A DNA stretch of 64,000 bases from positions 242,790 through 306,789 of the forward strand of contig CAZGVO010000004.1 of the NCBI GenBank assembly GCA_964529175.1, in the 5' to 3' direction. Positions 32,813 to 41,752 of this stretch are shown piece by piece. Within the stretch, counting starts at the first letter, position 1. Each line of letters begins with the position of its first letter. This stretch comes from JAAFJM01 sp964529175. Its GTDB lineage: Bacteria > Bacteroidota > Bacteroidia > UKL13-3. Below the pieces are notes generated by a model, which had not been told where the DNA came from, did not search any database, and saw only the letters and a list, made by a program, of their open reading frames with translations. The position numbers and the translations under genes are program-made.

Positions 32813-34849
32813 ATGAAATTATCGTCTATAAAATTAGGTATAATTACGTTATCAACTATAGCGGTTTTTATCATAACATCTTGCAAAAGAGAAGTTTCTA
32901 ACGAAAACACACCCACCACAAATACAGGTACAAACCTTCAAGATTTAACTATTCCAAACGGTTTTAATTACCAAACTACCCGAATAAACAATGTAAAAAT
33001 TCAAGTATTAGATGCTGAAGGCAATGTTTATAACAACTCCATAGTTTATATTATGGATAATAGTTTTGAACTTGGTGGACGTGTTTTAGCTAAAGGTGTT
33101 ACCGATGAAAATGGTATTTGGGAAACCATGGTTGAAGTTCCATTATCACTTGAGTATTTGGTTTTAAATACCAATGCCATTAATGTTCCGCAGGATGTAA
33201 TGGTAAACAATTACCCTAATATTAATACCACTTTAGGTGGACCTAACTTTAACCCCAAAACAGTAACTAACCCAGTTTTAAGAAAAGGAAACTTTGGAAA
33301 ATTACCAGGAAAAATTTCAACTAGATTAGGAACTTGGAATGTAAGTACCGGAAAACCAAACTATTTGCAACCAGTAAACGATGTAGTATCAACCACTTTT
33401 TTAAATAATGTAACTAATTTTTTACCAAGTAGAACAAGCTTATTAACTCGCTACCCTAACTTGTTAGATGATAATTTTTATAGAAGAAATATTGTTACCA
33501 CTAACCTTTGCGATGTGTATATTACCTTTGTTAAAGAAGGTGCTGGCCAGCGAAATGTAATGTTTTATTACACTTATAACATTAATAACCCTCCTGCAAG
33601 TGTTGCTGCAATCGACTCATTGACAATAATTTACCCAAATACCTCATTTACAGGTTCTGGAGGCGATTTAGCTACTGGTAACAAAGTAAAAATCGGTACA
33701 TTTGGCAAAGACACTGTAATTGCTTTTGGTATAATAGCCGATGGTTACGACAATACAACTGGAAATATTTTACCTTTAGGTTCGCGTTACGTATTTTATG
33801 GAAACAAAGAGTTTAATCCAGAAATTAGCGATCAATATCGCCAACATTTAGTTTTTGTGTTTGAACCTTCAACCCAACGTTTTGTATTAGGTTTTGAAGA
33901 TGTAAACCGTAATCCAACAGGAACAAGTGATAACGATTTTGAAGATGTAGTTTATTATGCTACAGTGAATAATATTAGTAATGTTAGTTTAGATAAAATT
34001 GCCAATATTCCCGGAAGTAGCGATACTGATGGTGATGGCGTTGATGATGTAAACGATGATTACCCAACCGATCCACTAAAAGCATTTAACAATTATTTTC
34101 CTGCTGCCAATAAAACTGCTACAGTAGCTTACGAAGATTTATGGTATTTTAGAGGTGATTACGATATGAACGATGTGGTAATGGATATGCGCACCAACGC
34201 CATTACCAATTCAAGTAATAAATTGGTACGTTTTGAAGCTAAATATTGCTTACGAGCATCTGGTGGAAGTTTAAAAACAGCTTTTGCCATTCAGTACCCA
34301 ATTGCCAGAACTAAAATAGCCAATTTAGCTGGAGGAACCATTGAAGGAGATAAAACCAATGCAACCATTCGTATTTTTGACGATGTGAGACAAAACCAAC
34401 AAACATGGAATACCGTACCCAATGTAGGTTATAACGATTCTGTTAATTTTAACCTTTCGTTTGATGTTACTGCCTTGGTTGATATTGCAGATTTTGGCAT
34501 AGGATTGCACGACCCTTTTGTTTGGATTAATGAAGCAGGCAAAGGCAGAAACTACGAAATTCATTTACCAGGAAAAAATCCAACATCAACTGCAACTTAT
34601 CCATTATTGGGCTTAGGCGATGATGACACACAACTGTTGGGCACCAAAAAATATTTAAGTAAAAACAACTTGCCTTGGGCCATTGCCATCCCTGAAAGGT
34701 TTGATTACCCGTATGAACAACAAAATATTACACAAGCCTATTTAAACTTTGCCACTTGGGCACAATCAGGTGGAGCCAATTTTAAAGATTGGTATTTAAA
34801 CACCTCGGGGTACCGTAATAATTCAAAAATTTACGTTAAACCTCAATAA
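32813..34849 (+). CDS. LruC-domain lipoprotein 2
   Basis: 678 residues. The signal peptide ends at the lipobox IITSCKR. An N-terminal beta domain (about 40-120) resembles a carboxypeptidase regulatory-like fold (IQVLDAEGNVYNNSIVYI). A DUF4114-like stretch (LVFVFEPSTQRFVLGFEDVN, then a DNDFEDVVYY motif) precedes the calcium-type DTDGDGVDDVNDDYPTDP and the C-terminal LruC domain (YEDLWYFRGDYDMNDVVMDM). The last 300 residues align well with the other LruC protein (28031-30133). The two genes lie on opposite strands with ilvE, a hypothetical gene and rdgB between them, suggesting an old duplication. Confidence 0.92.
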   Translation: MKLSSIKLGIITLSTIAVFIITSCKREVSNENTPTTNTGTNLQDLTIPNGFNYQTTRINNVKIQVLDAEGNVYNNSIVYIMDNSFELGGRVLAKGVTDENGIWETMVEVPLSLEYLVLNTNAINVPQDVMVNNYPNINTTLGGPNFNPKTVTNPVLRKGNFGKLPGKISTRLGTWNVSTGKPNYLQPVNDVVSTTFLNNVTNFLPSRTSLLTRYPNLLDDNFYRRNIVTTNLCDVYITFVKEGAGQRNVMFYYTYNINNPPASVAAIDSLTIIYPNTSFTGSGGDLATGNKVKIGTFGKDTVIAFGIIADGYDNTTGNILPLGSRYVFYGNKEFNPEISDQYRQHLVFVFEPSTQRFVLGFEDVNRNPTGTSDNDFEDVVYYATVNNISNVSLDKIANIPGSSDTDGDGVDDVNDDYPTDPLKAFNNYFPAANKTATVAYEDLWYFRGDYDMNDVVMDMRTNAITNSSNKLVRFEAKYCLRASGGSLKTAFAIQYPIARTKIANLAGGTIEGDKTNATIRIFDDVRQNQQTWNTVPNVGYNDSVNFNLSFDVTALVDIADFGIGLHDPFVWINEAGKGRNYEIHLPGKNPTSTATYPLLGLGDDDTQLLGTKKYLSKNNLPWAIAIPERFDYPYEQQNITQAYLNFATWAQSGGANFKDWYLNTSGYRNNSKIYVKPQ

Positions 34850-34852
34850 CAC

Positions 34853-34889
34853 AAAAACGCCATTTACTTTTAAAGCAAATGGCGTTTTT
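34853..34889. terminator. Bidirectional terminator
   Basis: AAAAACGCCATTT pairs with AAATGGCGTTTTT around an 11-base loop, between the convergent LruC gene 2 and the DUF4296 gene. Confidence 0.9.
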
Positions 34890-34912
34890 TTATAAATAAA
34901 ATTTTGAAGAAA

Positions 34913-35263
34913 TTACTTTTTTTCCAACCTCATTTTAGTTAAATTATTTAAAACATCGGCATATACACTGTCTAAATCTGCGGGTTCTTGTAAGTAAAAA
35001 TCGTAATTATCAGTAAACTGTTTTTCGGTTACGTTATGTTTTTTATAAACAAAATTGTAATGCCAAAGCATTGATTTGTTTAAACTATCACTAATTAATC
35101 CAATTTGGTTTACACCTGCTTCGGCTATTTGAATATCGGTTAAAATATCGGCCATTTTTTTACGGTCAAAAAATGGGTCAGGTTTTAAATTATTATTTTG
35201 ATTACAACCAATTGTTGTAATAACTAATGCAATTAATGCATATTTGTAAACTGATTTTATCAT
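34913..35263 (-). CDS. DUF4296 lipoprotein
   Basis: 116 residues from ATG 35263, giving MIKSVYKYALIALVITTIGC with a lipobox-like end. A longer frame to 35344 would run through the start of yggS on the other strand and is rejected. The DUF4296 pattern is visible: FFDRKKMADILTDIQIAEAG, then WHYNFVYKKHNVTEKQFTDN and YNLQEP-like spacing to VYADVL. The function is unknown. The start codon is separated from the divergent yggS start by one base. Confidence 0.85.
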   Translation of the reverse strand: MIKSVYKYALIALVITTIGCNQNNNLKPDPFFDRKKMADILTDIQIAEAGVNQIGLISDSLNKSMLWHYNFVYKKHNVTEKQFTDNYDFYLQEPADLDSVYADVLNNLTKMRLEKK

Positions 35264-35264
35264 A

Positions 35265-35927
35265 ATGAGTATAGCTGCAAATATTGAAAAAATAAAACAA
35301 GAACTAAGCCAAAATGTAAAATTAATTGCTGTAAGCAAAACCAAACCGGTGGAAACCCTTATGGAAGCTTACCATGCAGCGCAAAAAGTTTTTGGCGAAA
35401 ACAAAGTACAAGAGCTGGTAAGCAAGTACGAACAAATGCCAAAAGACATAGAATGGCACATGATTGGACATTTGCAAAGCAATAAAGTAAAGTATATTTC
35501 TTCTTTTGTGTACCTCATACACTCGGTAGATAGCGAAAGTTTATTGGCTGAAATAAATAAACAAGCAGCCAAATTAAACAAGGTTCAAAAAGTACTTTTA
35601 CAAATAAGTATAGCCGATGAAGAAACAAAGTTTGGTTTTGAACAAGAAGACCTATTAAAAGTAATTGATAAATATTTAAACAATGAGTTTGAAAATGTGG
35701 AAGTTATCGGTTTGATGGGAATGGCAACTTTTACTGATAACCAAGAGCAAATAGCAGCGGAATTTGCAGGTCTAAAAAAATTATTTGATGAAATAAAATC
35801 TGATTATTTAAACAACCAAGAATCGTTCAACCAAATTTCGATGGGAATGAGTGGCGATTACCAAATAGCCATAGCCAACGGCAGCACCATGATTAGAGTT
35901 GGTAGCAGCATTTTCGGAGGAAGGTAA
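35265..35927 (+). CDS. YggS family PLP homeostasis protein
   Basis: A 220-residue PLP-binding protein (PLPBP/COG0325) that buffers pyridoxal phosphate rather than catalysing a known reaction. The PLP lysine is Lys25 (LIAVSKTKP). Other family blocks are FGENKVQEL, WHMIGHLQSNK and MGMSGDYQIAI with S/R residues for phosphate binding. The start ATG at 35265 gives the standard N-terminus MSIAANIEKIKQEL. The DUF4296 start lies one base away on the other strand. Confidence 0.94.
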   Translation: MSIAANIEKIKQELSQNVKLIAVSKTKPVETLMEAYHAAQKVFGENKVQELVSKYEQMPKDIEWHMIGHLQSNKVKYISSFVYLIHSVDSESLLAEINKQAAKLNKVQKVLLQISIADEETKFGFEQEDLLKVIDKYLNNEFENVEVIGLMGMATFTDNQEQIAAEFAGLKKLFDEIKSDYLNNQESFNQISMGMSGDYQIAIANGSTMIRVGSSIFGGR

Positions 35928-36046
35928 TTTTTGATTTTTGAATTGGGAGGTGAGAGATGGGAAATGAGAGATGGGAAATGGGAAATGAGAGTTGGGAAAT
36001 AAGAAATGGGAAATGAGAGATGGGAAGAGAGAGTTGAGGAAAGAGA
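35928..36046. repeat. Heptad array of GGGAAAT / GAGAGAT words
   Basis: From the yggS stop the sequence reads as about 17 consecutive 7-base words, beginning TTTTTGA, TTTTTGA, ATTGGGA and continuing with GATGGGA, AATGAGA, GTTGGGA and AATAAGA. The register is unbroken although the words differ. Confidence 0.9.
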
Positions 36047-36071
36047 ATAAAATAAGTTTAAACAAATAAAA

Positions 36072-36188
36072 AACTAAATCACGAAAGGCGTGAAAAAACT
36101 AAGTACTAAAAACTAAGTACTAAAAACTAAGTACTGTAAACTAAGTACTATAAACTAAGTACTAAGAACTATTAAACTAAGAACTAAA
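36072..36188. repeat. Heptad array with TCACGAAAGGCGTGA followed by AACTAAG/TACTAAA words
   Basis: AACTAAA is followed by TCACGAA and AGGCGTG (36079-36093 is a copy of the 15-mer family), then about twelve words alternating TAAGTAC and TAAAAAC types. It ends three bases before the start codon of the radical SAM gene. Confidence 0.9.
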
Positions 36189-36191
36189 TAA

Positions 36192-37865
36192 ATGCGTGTA
36201 TTACTTACTACATTAAATGCCAAATATATACATATTAATCTAGCTATCAGATTATTATACGAACTTAACAAAAAAGAGCACGAAGGACTTGAATGGAAAG
36301 AATTTACCATTAAAGAACCTAAAGATGGTGTGGCTGATTTTTGTAAAGACTTTGATGTAGTGGCATTTAGCTGTTATATTTGGAATATTACGCAAACTTT
36401 GGCGGTAGCTCGATTAATCAAAACGCTTAATCCTAACACCAAAATACTACTTGGCGGACCCGAAGTTAGTTATGAATACAATGATTTAATTACACTTCCA
36501 GAGGTTGATTATATCATTACAGGCGAAGGTGAAACACCTTTTAAAGCATTTCTAGATTCATTTCCAAACATAGAAAATGTGCCCAATTTGGTGTTTGAAA
36601 AAGAGGGAAAAGTAAAGGAAAACTTGCCTGCACCCATGTTTGATTTGATTCATTACACCAACTTTAATCCATACATAAACGATAAACCCGAAGACCTTTA
36701 TAATAAAGTTTGTTATGTAGAAACCAGCAGAGGATGCCCGTATAAATGCGAGTTTTGTTTGGCCAGTTTAGATAATAAAGTGCGTACTTTACCCATAGCC
36801 GATATAAAAGCCAATTTGCTTTATTTAATGCAACATGGCCGAGTAATTAAGTTTTTAGACAGAACTTTCAATGTGAAAAAGGATTTTACCATTGATATGT
36901 TTGAGTTTATTTTGGCAAACCACAGACCTGAAAATGTATTCCAATTCGAGATTACTGCCGATATTGTTCATCCTGATATTGTAGCATTTATACAAGAAAA
37001 AGTGCCTAAAGGATTATTTAGGTTTGAAATTGGCATACAAACAGTTAACCAACAAGCTAATTTACAAGTTAGTAGAAAACAAAATTTTGATAAAACCAGT
37101 GCTGTTATTAAAAAGTTAGATAACAAAATAGAAATGCACTTGGATTTAATTGTTGGCTTACCTTTAGATTATTGGAACGATATAAAATACAGTATTGAAG
37201 AGGTTTTTAAATTGTTTCCACCTGAATTGCAATTGGGCTTTTTAAAGTTTTTAAAAGGTACGCCCATGCGCCACAAATACAAGGAACACGATTACGAATT
37301 TGACCCACTACCACCTTATCAAATTATAAAAAGCAAGTATTTAACTGAGGACGAATTGACTAAAATAACCATTTTAGAAGAAGCCTTAGAAATTTATTGG
37401 AATAAAAAACGTGCGTTTCATACTTTAAAGTATGTTGCACTCAATTATAGCATTTTTGACTTTTTATTAGGTTTAGGAACACTTTTTATTAGTAAAAGTA
37501 ATTTCCACAAACACTCGTTAACAGATATTTACCAAATTATTGATGAATATGTAAAAACCAATTTTGCCAACGATACAATTCTTCAAGAATTAATAGCCAT
37601 TGATTATTATTTACAGCCAAATATTAAACCTAAAACCCAATTTTTAGAAGAAATAGACCGTTCAGAAAAAACTGCTATCATTAACCAATTAAAGTTAAAT
37701 CATCACAAATACCGCTTTATAATGGTGCCAATTAGTTTTGATTTTGATGTTTGGCAACAAACCGAAAAGATATCATTTTTAAACACAACAATTATTTTTC
37801 AGTATAATGGAGTTACCAAGGCCGAGGTAATTACTATGGAAAGTTCAAAGCAATTAGCTGTTTAA
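36192..37865 (+). CDS. B12-binding-domain radical SAM protein (DUF4080 type)
   Basis: 557 residues. The N-terminal 140 residues form a cobalamin-binding-like Rossmann domain (LLTTLNAKYIHINLAIRLLY, ILLGGPEVSY, ITGEGETPF). The radical SAM core has cluster ligands Cys182, Cys186 and Cys189 (SRGCPYKCEFC). The C-terminal 170 residues match the DUF4080 extension. The substrate is unknown; relatives are annotated only by domain. The gene ends convergent with the next one, with overlapping stop codons (37862-37865). Confidence 0.9.
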   Translation: MRVLLTTLNAKYIHINLAIRLLYELNKKEHEGLEWKEFTIKEPKDGVADFCKDFDVVAFSCYIWNITQTLAVARLIKTLNPNTKILLGGPEVSYEYNDLITLPEVDYIITGEGETPFKAFLDSFPNIENVPNLVFEKEGKVKENLPAPMFDLIHYTNFNPYINDKPEDLYNKVCYVETSRGCPYKCEFCLASLDNKVRTLPIADIKANLLYLMQHGRVIKFLDRTFNVKKDFTIDMFEFILANHRPENVFQFEITADIVHPDIVAFIQEKVPKGLFRFEIGIQTVNQQANLQVSRKQNFDKTSAVIKKLDNKIEMHLDLIVGLPLDYWNDIKYSIEEVFKLFPPELQLGFLKFLKGTPMRHKYKEHDYEFDPLPPYQIIKSKYLTEDELTKITILEEALEIYWNKKRAFHTLKYVALNYSIFDFLLGLGTLFISKSNFHKHSLTDIYQIIDEYVKTNFANDTILQELIAIDYYLQPNIKPKTQFLEEIDRSEKTAIINQLKLNHHKYRFIMVPISFDFDVWQQTEKISFLNTTIIFQYNGVTKAEVITMESSKQLAV

Positions 37866-38485
37866 TCAGCAATTGTAAATTGTTTGTTTTCGGCAATATA
37901 AACTTCACCATTCGATAATTTTATAATTGCTTTAAACTTAATTTGTTTGTTTATTTGAGGTGCTGTTTTGAGTGAAAATTCTAATCCTGTGTTTTTTATA
38001 AATAAGGTATCAGTAGCTAAAAAGGTATTTAAATCTTGTTTTTTATTGTAAGTTACATAATCAAATAAGTCATTAATGGTATCGTTTGCCAAATGTGCGG
38101 TATCAAAATCGTTCAACGTAATAATACTAAGGTTGCTTAATCTTTCTTTTTTAGATCCCAATCTGCCACTTTGAGCACAAGTACAAGCATTTAAAGTACT
38201 AAAAAATGAGGTGCTATTTGAATTATTATGGGCTGCTAAATAATCAACTTTAAAATTTAAAGCAATGCTTGACAAATTACTAAAACTAACAGTTTCGTTA
38301 CTTAAAATTGGTTCAACAGAGTTAGTACCGCGCACTTTGTAAGAAACAATTTCCAATCCATTAATATCAAAATAGTCGCCCAAAAAAGGACCACAACTAC
38401 AGTCATCCCTAAAGCCTTCTTTACAATTTTGAAAAGAAAAACCTATTGAAAACAAAAAGAGAAAAGCTACTTGGGGAAAGCGCAT
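37862..38485 (-). CDS. Hypothetical secreted protein
   Basis: 207 residues with a hydrophobic N-terminus (FLFLFSIGFSFQ) followed by Cys20 in QNCKEGFRDDCSCGPFLG. The cleavage site is not a good lipobox, so it could be a lipoprotein or simply secreted. Two further cysteines lie in NACTCAQSG. The rest looks like a beta-sandwich (IKLSNGEVYIAENKQFTIAD at the end). The layout recalls DUF5034-type Bacteroidota proteins, but this was not verified. Confidence 0.7.
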   Translation of the reverse strand: MRFPQVAFLFLFSIGFSFQNCKEGFRDDCSCGPFLGDYFDINGLEIVSYKVRGTNSVEPILSNETVSFSNLSSIALNFKVDYLAAHNNSNSTSFFSTLNACTCAQSGRLGSKKERLSNLSIITLNDFDTAHLANDTINDLFDYVTYNKKQDLNTFLATDTLFIKNTGLEFSLKTAPQINKQIKFKAIIKLSNGEVYIAENKQFTIAD

Positions 38486-38531
38486 TGATGATTATATTTA
38501 TTAATTCAATAATAAATGCATTTTCAAATAA

Positions 38532-39050
38532 TTACAACAAATATTTCTTCTCAATTACGTTTCTGTGATGAATTTCGTGGCCTAAAAGCATATATGCAAT
38601 GCTACGCGGGCTGCAAGGATTGTTATTGGCCATGCCCATATTATCCCAAGCCTTGGTAGAAATTGATTTTAGAACTTCCACAGTAGCACCTCTTACCATT
38701 GAAAATTCACGCACCATATCCATAATATTTCGTCTATCGGCCATGCTATTTTCAGCAAAAACATTTTGGTCAAAACCTGCCAAAGCTACTTCAGGATTAC
38801 GAGCTATTGATAAAATGCGGTATTGAAAAATACGCTCACAATCAATAATATGCTGAAAAACCTCTTTTACAGTCCATTTATTAGCTTCGTATTTATAAAG
38901 TAAAGTTTCTTCATCTAAACTGGTTAATAAATCAATGGTATCCATGCTTTCTTGATACAATTCGTTGTACAAATCATCGGTTTTTACAAGGTTAACGTAT
39001 TGAGCTATATAGGCAGGAAATAACGATAAATCGGGTTTTGCAATATTCAT
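38532..39050 (-). CDS. DinB family protein
   Basis: A 172-residue four-helix metalloenzyme-type fold of the DinB/YfiT superfamily. Metal-binding histidines are expected in VKEVFQHIIDCER (near residue 68) and in LLGHEIHHRNVIEKKY (C-terminal). Members act as thiol S-transferases or have unknown roles. No neighbour suggests a specific substrate. The gene is monocistronic, and the 45 bases downstream hold no clear terminator. Confidence 0.92.
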   Translation of the reverse strand: MNIAKPDLSLFPAYIAQYVNLVKTDDLYNELYQESMDTIDLLTSLDEETLLYKYEANKWTVKEVFQHIIDCERIFQYRILSIARNPEVALAGFDQNVFAENSMADRRNIMDMVREFSMVRGATVEVLKSISTKAWDNMGMANNNPCSPRSIAYMLLGHEIHHRNVIEKKYLL

Positions 39051-39242
39051 GTTTATAAATTTAAGGATTCAAAACTAAATTAATTTTATGGAATGTAATA
39101 TCAGACGTTTTAAAAACTTTTGTTATGTTTTTTAAAATAACACTTAAAAAGCTAGCCACTAGGCATAAAATAATGAAATAAATACAAAAAACATTTTGTT
39201 GTTCAATTAATTACAATTATTATTGCGGGCTTTTTTAAGCGA

Positions 39243-39248
39243 AAGGAG
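39243..39248 (+). promoter_or_regulatory. Shine-Dalgarno sequence of rpsA
   Basis: AAGGAG lies ten bases before TTG 39259. Strong Shine-Dalgarno sites are rare in Bacteroidota, so this one helps to choose the start and is notable in itself. Confidence 0.6.
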
Positions 39249-39258
39249 ATCAAATAAA

Positions 39259-41052
39259 TTGACAAAAAACACAAACAACACAACTAACTTGCCAGATTTT
39301 GACTGGGAAATGGACAACGCTGGTTTTGGTGATTACAACCAAAACGAACGTGAGCAAATGGCTGCTGCTTACGAAAAAACTCTTTCAGCCATCACAGAAA
39401 AAGAAATTGTAAAAGGTACAGTAGTAGGCTTTACAGACAAAGAAGTAGTATTAAACATTGGATTTAAATCTGACGGTTTAGTAGCTAGAACAGAATTCAG
39501 AGATTTACCAGATTTAAAAGTTGGTGATACTGTTGAAGTATTGTTAGAAACAAAAGAAGATGCTTTAGGTCAATTAATTTTGAGTCGTAAAAAAGCAGTA
39601 AGTGAGCGCGCATGGGATAATATCATGAAAGCACACGAAAATGACGAAATTGTTAATGGTTACGTTAAAACTCGTACCAAAGGCGGTTTAGTAGTAGAGG
39701 TTTTAGGTATGGATACTTTCTTACCTGGTTCTCAAATTGATACTAAACCAATAAAAGATTATGATGTTTATGTAGGACAAACAATGCCATTTAAAGTGGT
39801 AAAAGTTAACTCTATTTTCAAAAATGTAGTTATCTCACATAAAGTATTAATCGAAGAAGATATTGAAGCACAAAAATCTGACATTTTATCTAGATTAGAA
39901 AAAGGCCAAGTATTAGAAGGTACTGTTAAAAACATGACTTCATTTGGTGTATTTATTGATTTAGGTGGTGTTGATGGTTTATTACATATCACTGATATTT
40001 CTTGGGGCCGCGTAAATCACCCTGAAGAAGTATTACAATTAGATCAAAAAATTAACGTAGTAGTTGTTGATTTTGATGATGAGAAAAAACGTATTTCATT
40101 AGGCTTAAAACAATTACAAGCACATCCTTGGGATAGCTTAAACACTGAATTAGTAGTAGGTGGTAAAGTTAAAGGTAAAATTGTAAACATTGCTGATTAC
40201 GGTGCTTTCTTAGAAATTGCTCCTGGTGTTGAAGGTTTAATTCACGTAAGTGAAATGAGCTGGAGCCAACATTTACGTAACCCATCTGACTTTATGAAGA
40301 TTGGTGACGAAATGGAAGCTGTTATTTTAACTCTTGAAAAAGAAGAGCGTAAAATGAGCTTAGGCATTAAACAATTAAAAACTGATCCTTGGGTTGATAT
40401 TGCTAACAAATACCCTGTTGGCAGCAAACACAAAGGTATCGTTCGTAATATGACTAACTACGGTTTATTCGTAGAGTTAGAAGAAGGTGTTGATGGTTTA
40501 GTTCACGTAAGCGATTTAAGCTGGACTAAAAAAATCAAACATCCAAACGAGTTTGTGAAAAAAGACCAAGAATTAGAAGTATTGGTATTAGAAGTTGATA
40601 ACGAAAACCATCGTTTAAGCTTAGGCCACAAACAGTTAGATGAAAATCCTTGGGATGCATTTGAAACTTTATTTGCTTTAGGCTCAGTTCATGAAGGTAC
40701 TATTTTAAAAGTTGAAGAGAAAAGCGCTACCATTGCTTTACCTTACGGGGTAGAAGGTTATGCTCCAATTAAACAACTTTACAAAGAAGACAAGAAAACT
40801 GCAAAAGAAGACGAAGTTTTACAATTCCGTGTTACTGAGTTTAACAAAGAAAACAAACGTATCGTTTTATCACACACTGCCGTTTGGAAAAACGAAGTAG
40901 AAGTGAAACAAGTTGACGAAAGAAAAGCTAAAAACGATGAGAAAGAAAAAGCTACTAAAGCAGCTAAGAAAAACAACGATAGCAACGAAAAATCAACGTT
41001 TGCTGACGTAGAAGGTTTAGCAGCTTTAAAAGAACAATTAGAAAATAAATAG
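39259..41052 (+). CDS. rpsA: 30S ribosomal protein S1
   Basis: RNA-binding ribosomal protein for mRNA recruitment. From TTG 39259 it has 597 residues (MTKNTNNTTNLPDFDWEMD). An open extension to TTG 39223 would cover the Shine-Dalgarno site and is not favoured. Six S1 repeats are visible, starting at VKGTVVGFTDKEVVLN, VNGYVKTRTKGGLVV, LEGTVKNMTSFGVFID, VKGKIVNIADYGAFLE, HKGIVRNMTNYGLFVE and HEGTILKVEEKSATIA. A Lys-rich tail follows. Codon use and length are those of a highly expressed gene. A strong terminator follows. Confidence 0.95.
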   Translation: MTKNTNNTTNLPDFDWEMDNAGFGDYNQNEREQMAAAYEKTLSAITEKEIVKGTVVGFTDKEVVLNIGFKSDGLVARTEFRDLPDLKVGDTVEVLLETKEDALGQLILSRKKAVSERAWDNIMKAHENDEIVNGYVKTRTKGGLVVEVLGMDTFLPGSQIDTKPIKDYDVYVGQTMPFKVVKVNSIFKNVVISHKVLIEEDIEAQKSDILSRLEKGQVLEGTVKNMTSFGVFIDLGGVDGLLHITDISWGRVNHPEEVLQLDQKINVVVVDFDDEKKRISLGLKQLQAHPWDSLNTELVVGGKVKGKIVNIADYGAFLEIAPGVEGLIHVSEMSWSQHLRNPSDFMKIGDEMEAVILTLEKEERKMSLGIKQLKTDPWVDIANKYPVGSKHKGIVRNMTNYGLFVELEEGVDGLVHVSDLSWTKKIKHPNEFVKKDQELEVLVLEVDNENHRLSLGHKQLDENPWDAFETLFALGSVHEGTILKVEEKSATIALPYGVEGYAPIKQLYKEDKKTAKEDEVLQFRVTEFNKENKRIVLSHTAVWKNEVEVKQVDERKAKNDEKEKATKAAKKNNDSNEKSTFADVEGLAALKEQLENK

Positions 41053-41079
41053 TCTGATTGTAGCTTTTAGCTAATATTA

Positions 41080-41117
41080 AAAAAAACCTGCTTAATTCAA
41101 TTTAAGCAGGTTTTTTT
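41080..41117. terminator. Bidirectional terminator after rpsA
   Basis: AACCTGCTTA pairs with TAAGCAGGTT around an 8-base loop, flanked by A and T runs. It also faces the minus-strand toxin gene. Confidence 0.9.
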
Positions 41118-41155
41118 ATGCGAAGAAATAATTCAATTAGACGTTATTAGAAAAT

Positions 41156-41449
41156 TTATTTAATATATCTATTTAAAGGATGTTTTCCAGCATAAACTAC
41201 TTTATAAACTACAATAGTATTTCCTTCAATTTCATAAATTATATGGTAGGGAAATGGTTTTAATAGAACTTGTCTAAAATCTTTGTATTTTTTTTGATGG
41301 ATAAAAGGTTCTTTTTCTAATGATTCCAATTGCTTTTCCAAACAATTAATAAATCTCTTACCTAAATTTAATTGAAGATTTTCGTAATATAAAATGGTTT
41401 CTAAAATATCATCTTTAGCCGACTCCTTTATTACAATCTCAAAACTCAT
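41156..41449 (-). CDS. ParE/RelE-family toxin
   Basis: 97 residues with the RelE/ParE fold pattern: IKESAKDDILETILYYENL at the N-terminus, then KQLESLEKEPF and FRQVLLKPFPYHIIYEIEGN ending in VVYAGKHPLNRY. ParE members inhibit gyrase and RelE members cleave mRNA. The sequence, with Y-R-x-F-type and I-Y-E core, favours the ParE-like branch, but the activity is unproven. It overlaps the upstream antitoxin gene by 11 bases, the usual order (antitoxin first). Confidence 0.88.
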   Translation of the reverse strand: MSFEIVIKESAKDDILETILYYENLQLNLGKRFINCLEKQLESLEKEPFIHQKKYKDFRQVLLKPFPYHIIYEIEGNTIVVYKVVYAGKHPLNRYIK

Positions 41450-41684
41450 TTTTCAAACTTTCCTTGGCTAGTTCCTTAACTTCGGCAAAAGAATAAGACT
41501 TACTTTTACCTGCAAGGTGAAGCTGTTTCAAAGAATCTAATTCTATTTGCAAATTATCCGCTATTTCATAATTATACTCTTGTGATTTCTGACTAAGTAA
41601 TAAGTTAATTGCACTCAAGAATTCAGTGTCATCAATGAGTTCAATGGCTTGATGCATTTTTTCTTTTAATAATAACGTATCCAT
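41439..41684 (-). CDS. Putative antitoxin of the ParE/RelE-type pair
   Basis: An 81-residue helical protein (MDTLLLKEKMHQAIELIDDT, then a charged linker and FAEVKELAKESLKNEF). It is not recognisable as a classical ParD or RelB DNA-binding protein, but its position just upstream of and overlapping the toxin marks it as the antitoxin. The C-terminal part likely wraps the toxin (inference). Confidence 0.8.
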   Translation of the reverse strand: MDTLLLKEKMHQAIELIDDTEFLSAINLLLSQKSQEYNYEIADNLQIELDSLKQLHLAGKSKSYSFAEVKELAKESLKNEF

Positions 41685-41752
41685 ATTTATTTACTCTCAT
41701 TACAAATATATAAAACTAATTTCGAAGTAACAGTTTTAACAATTCAAAAAAA

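Noticed and set aside
35264..35344. N-terminal extension of the DUF4296 gene
   Set aside because: It is antisense to the start of yggS. The lipoprotein signal begins at 35263.
36072..36188. Possible CRISPR array from regular AACTAAG/TACTAAA repeats
   Set aside because: Units are 7 bases with no unique spacers of 25-40 bases and no cas genes nearby.
39223..39258. Longer rpsA start at TTG 39223
   Set aside because: It would place the AAGGAG Shine-Dalgarno site inside the coding sequence and adds residues (RAFLSERRSNK) not expected in S1.
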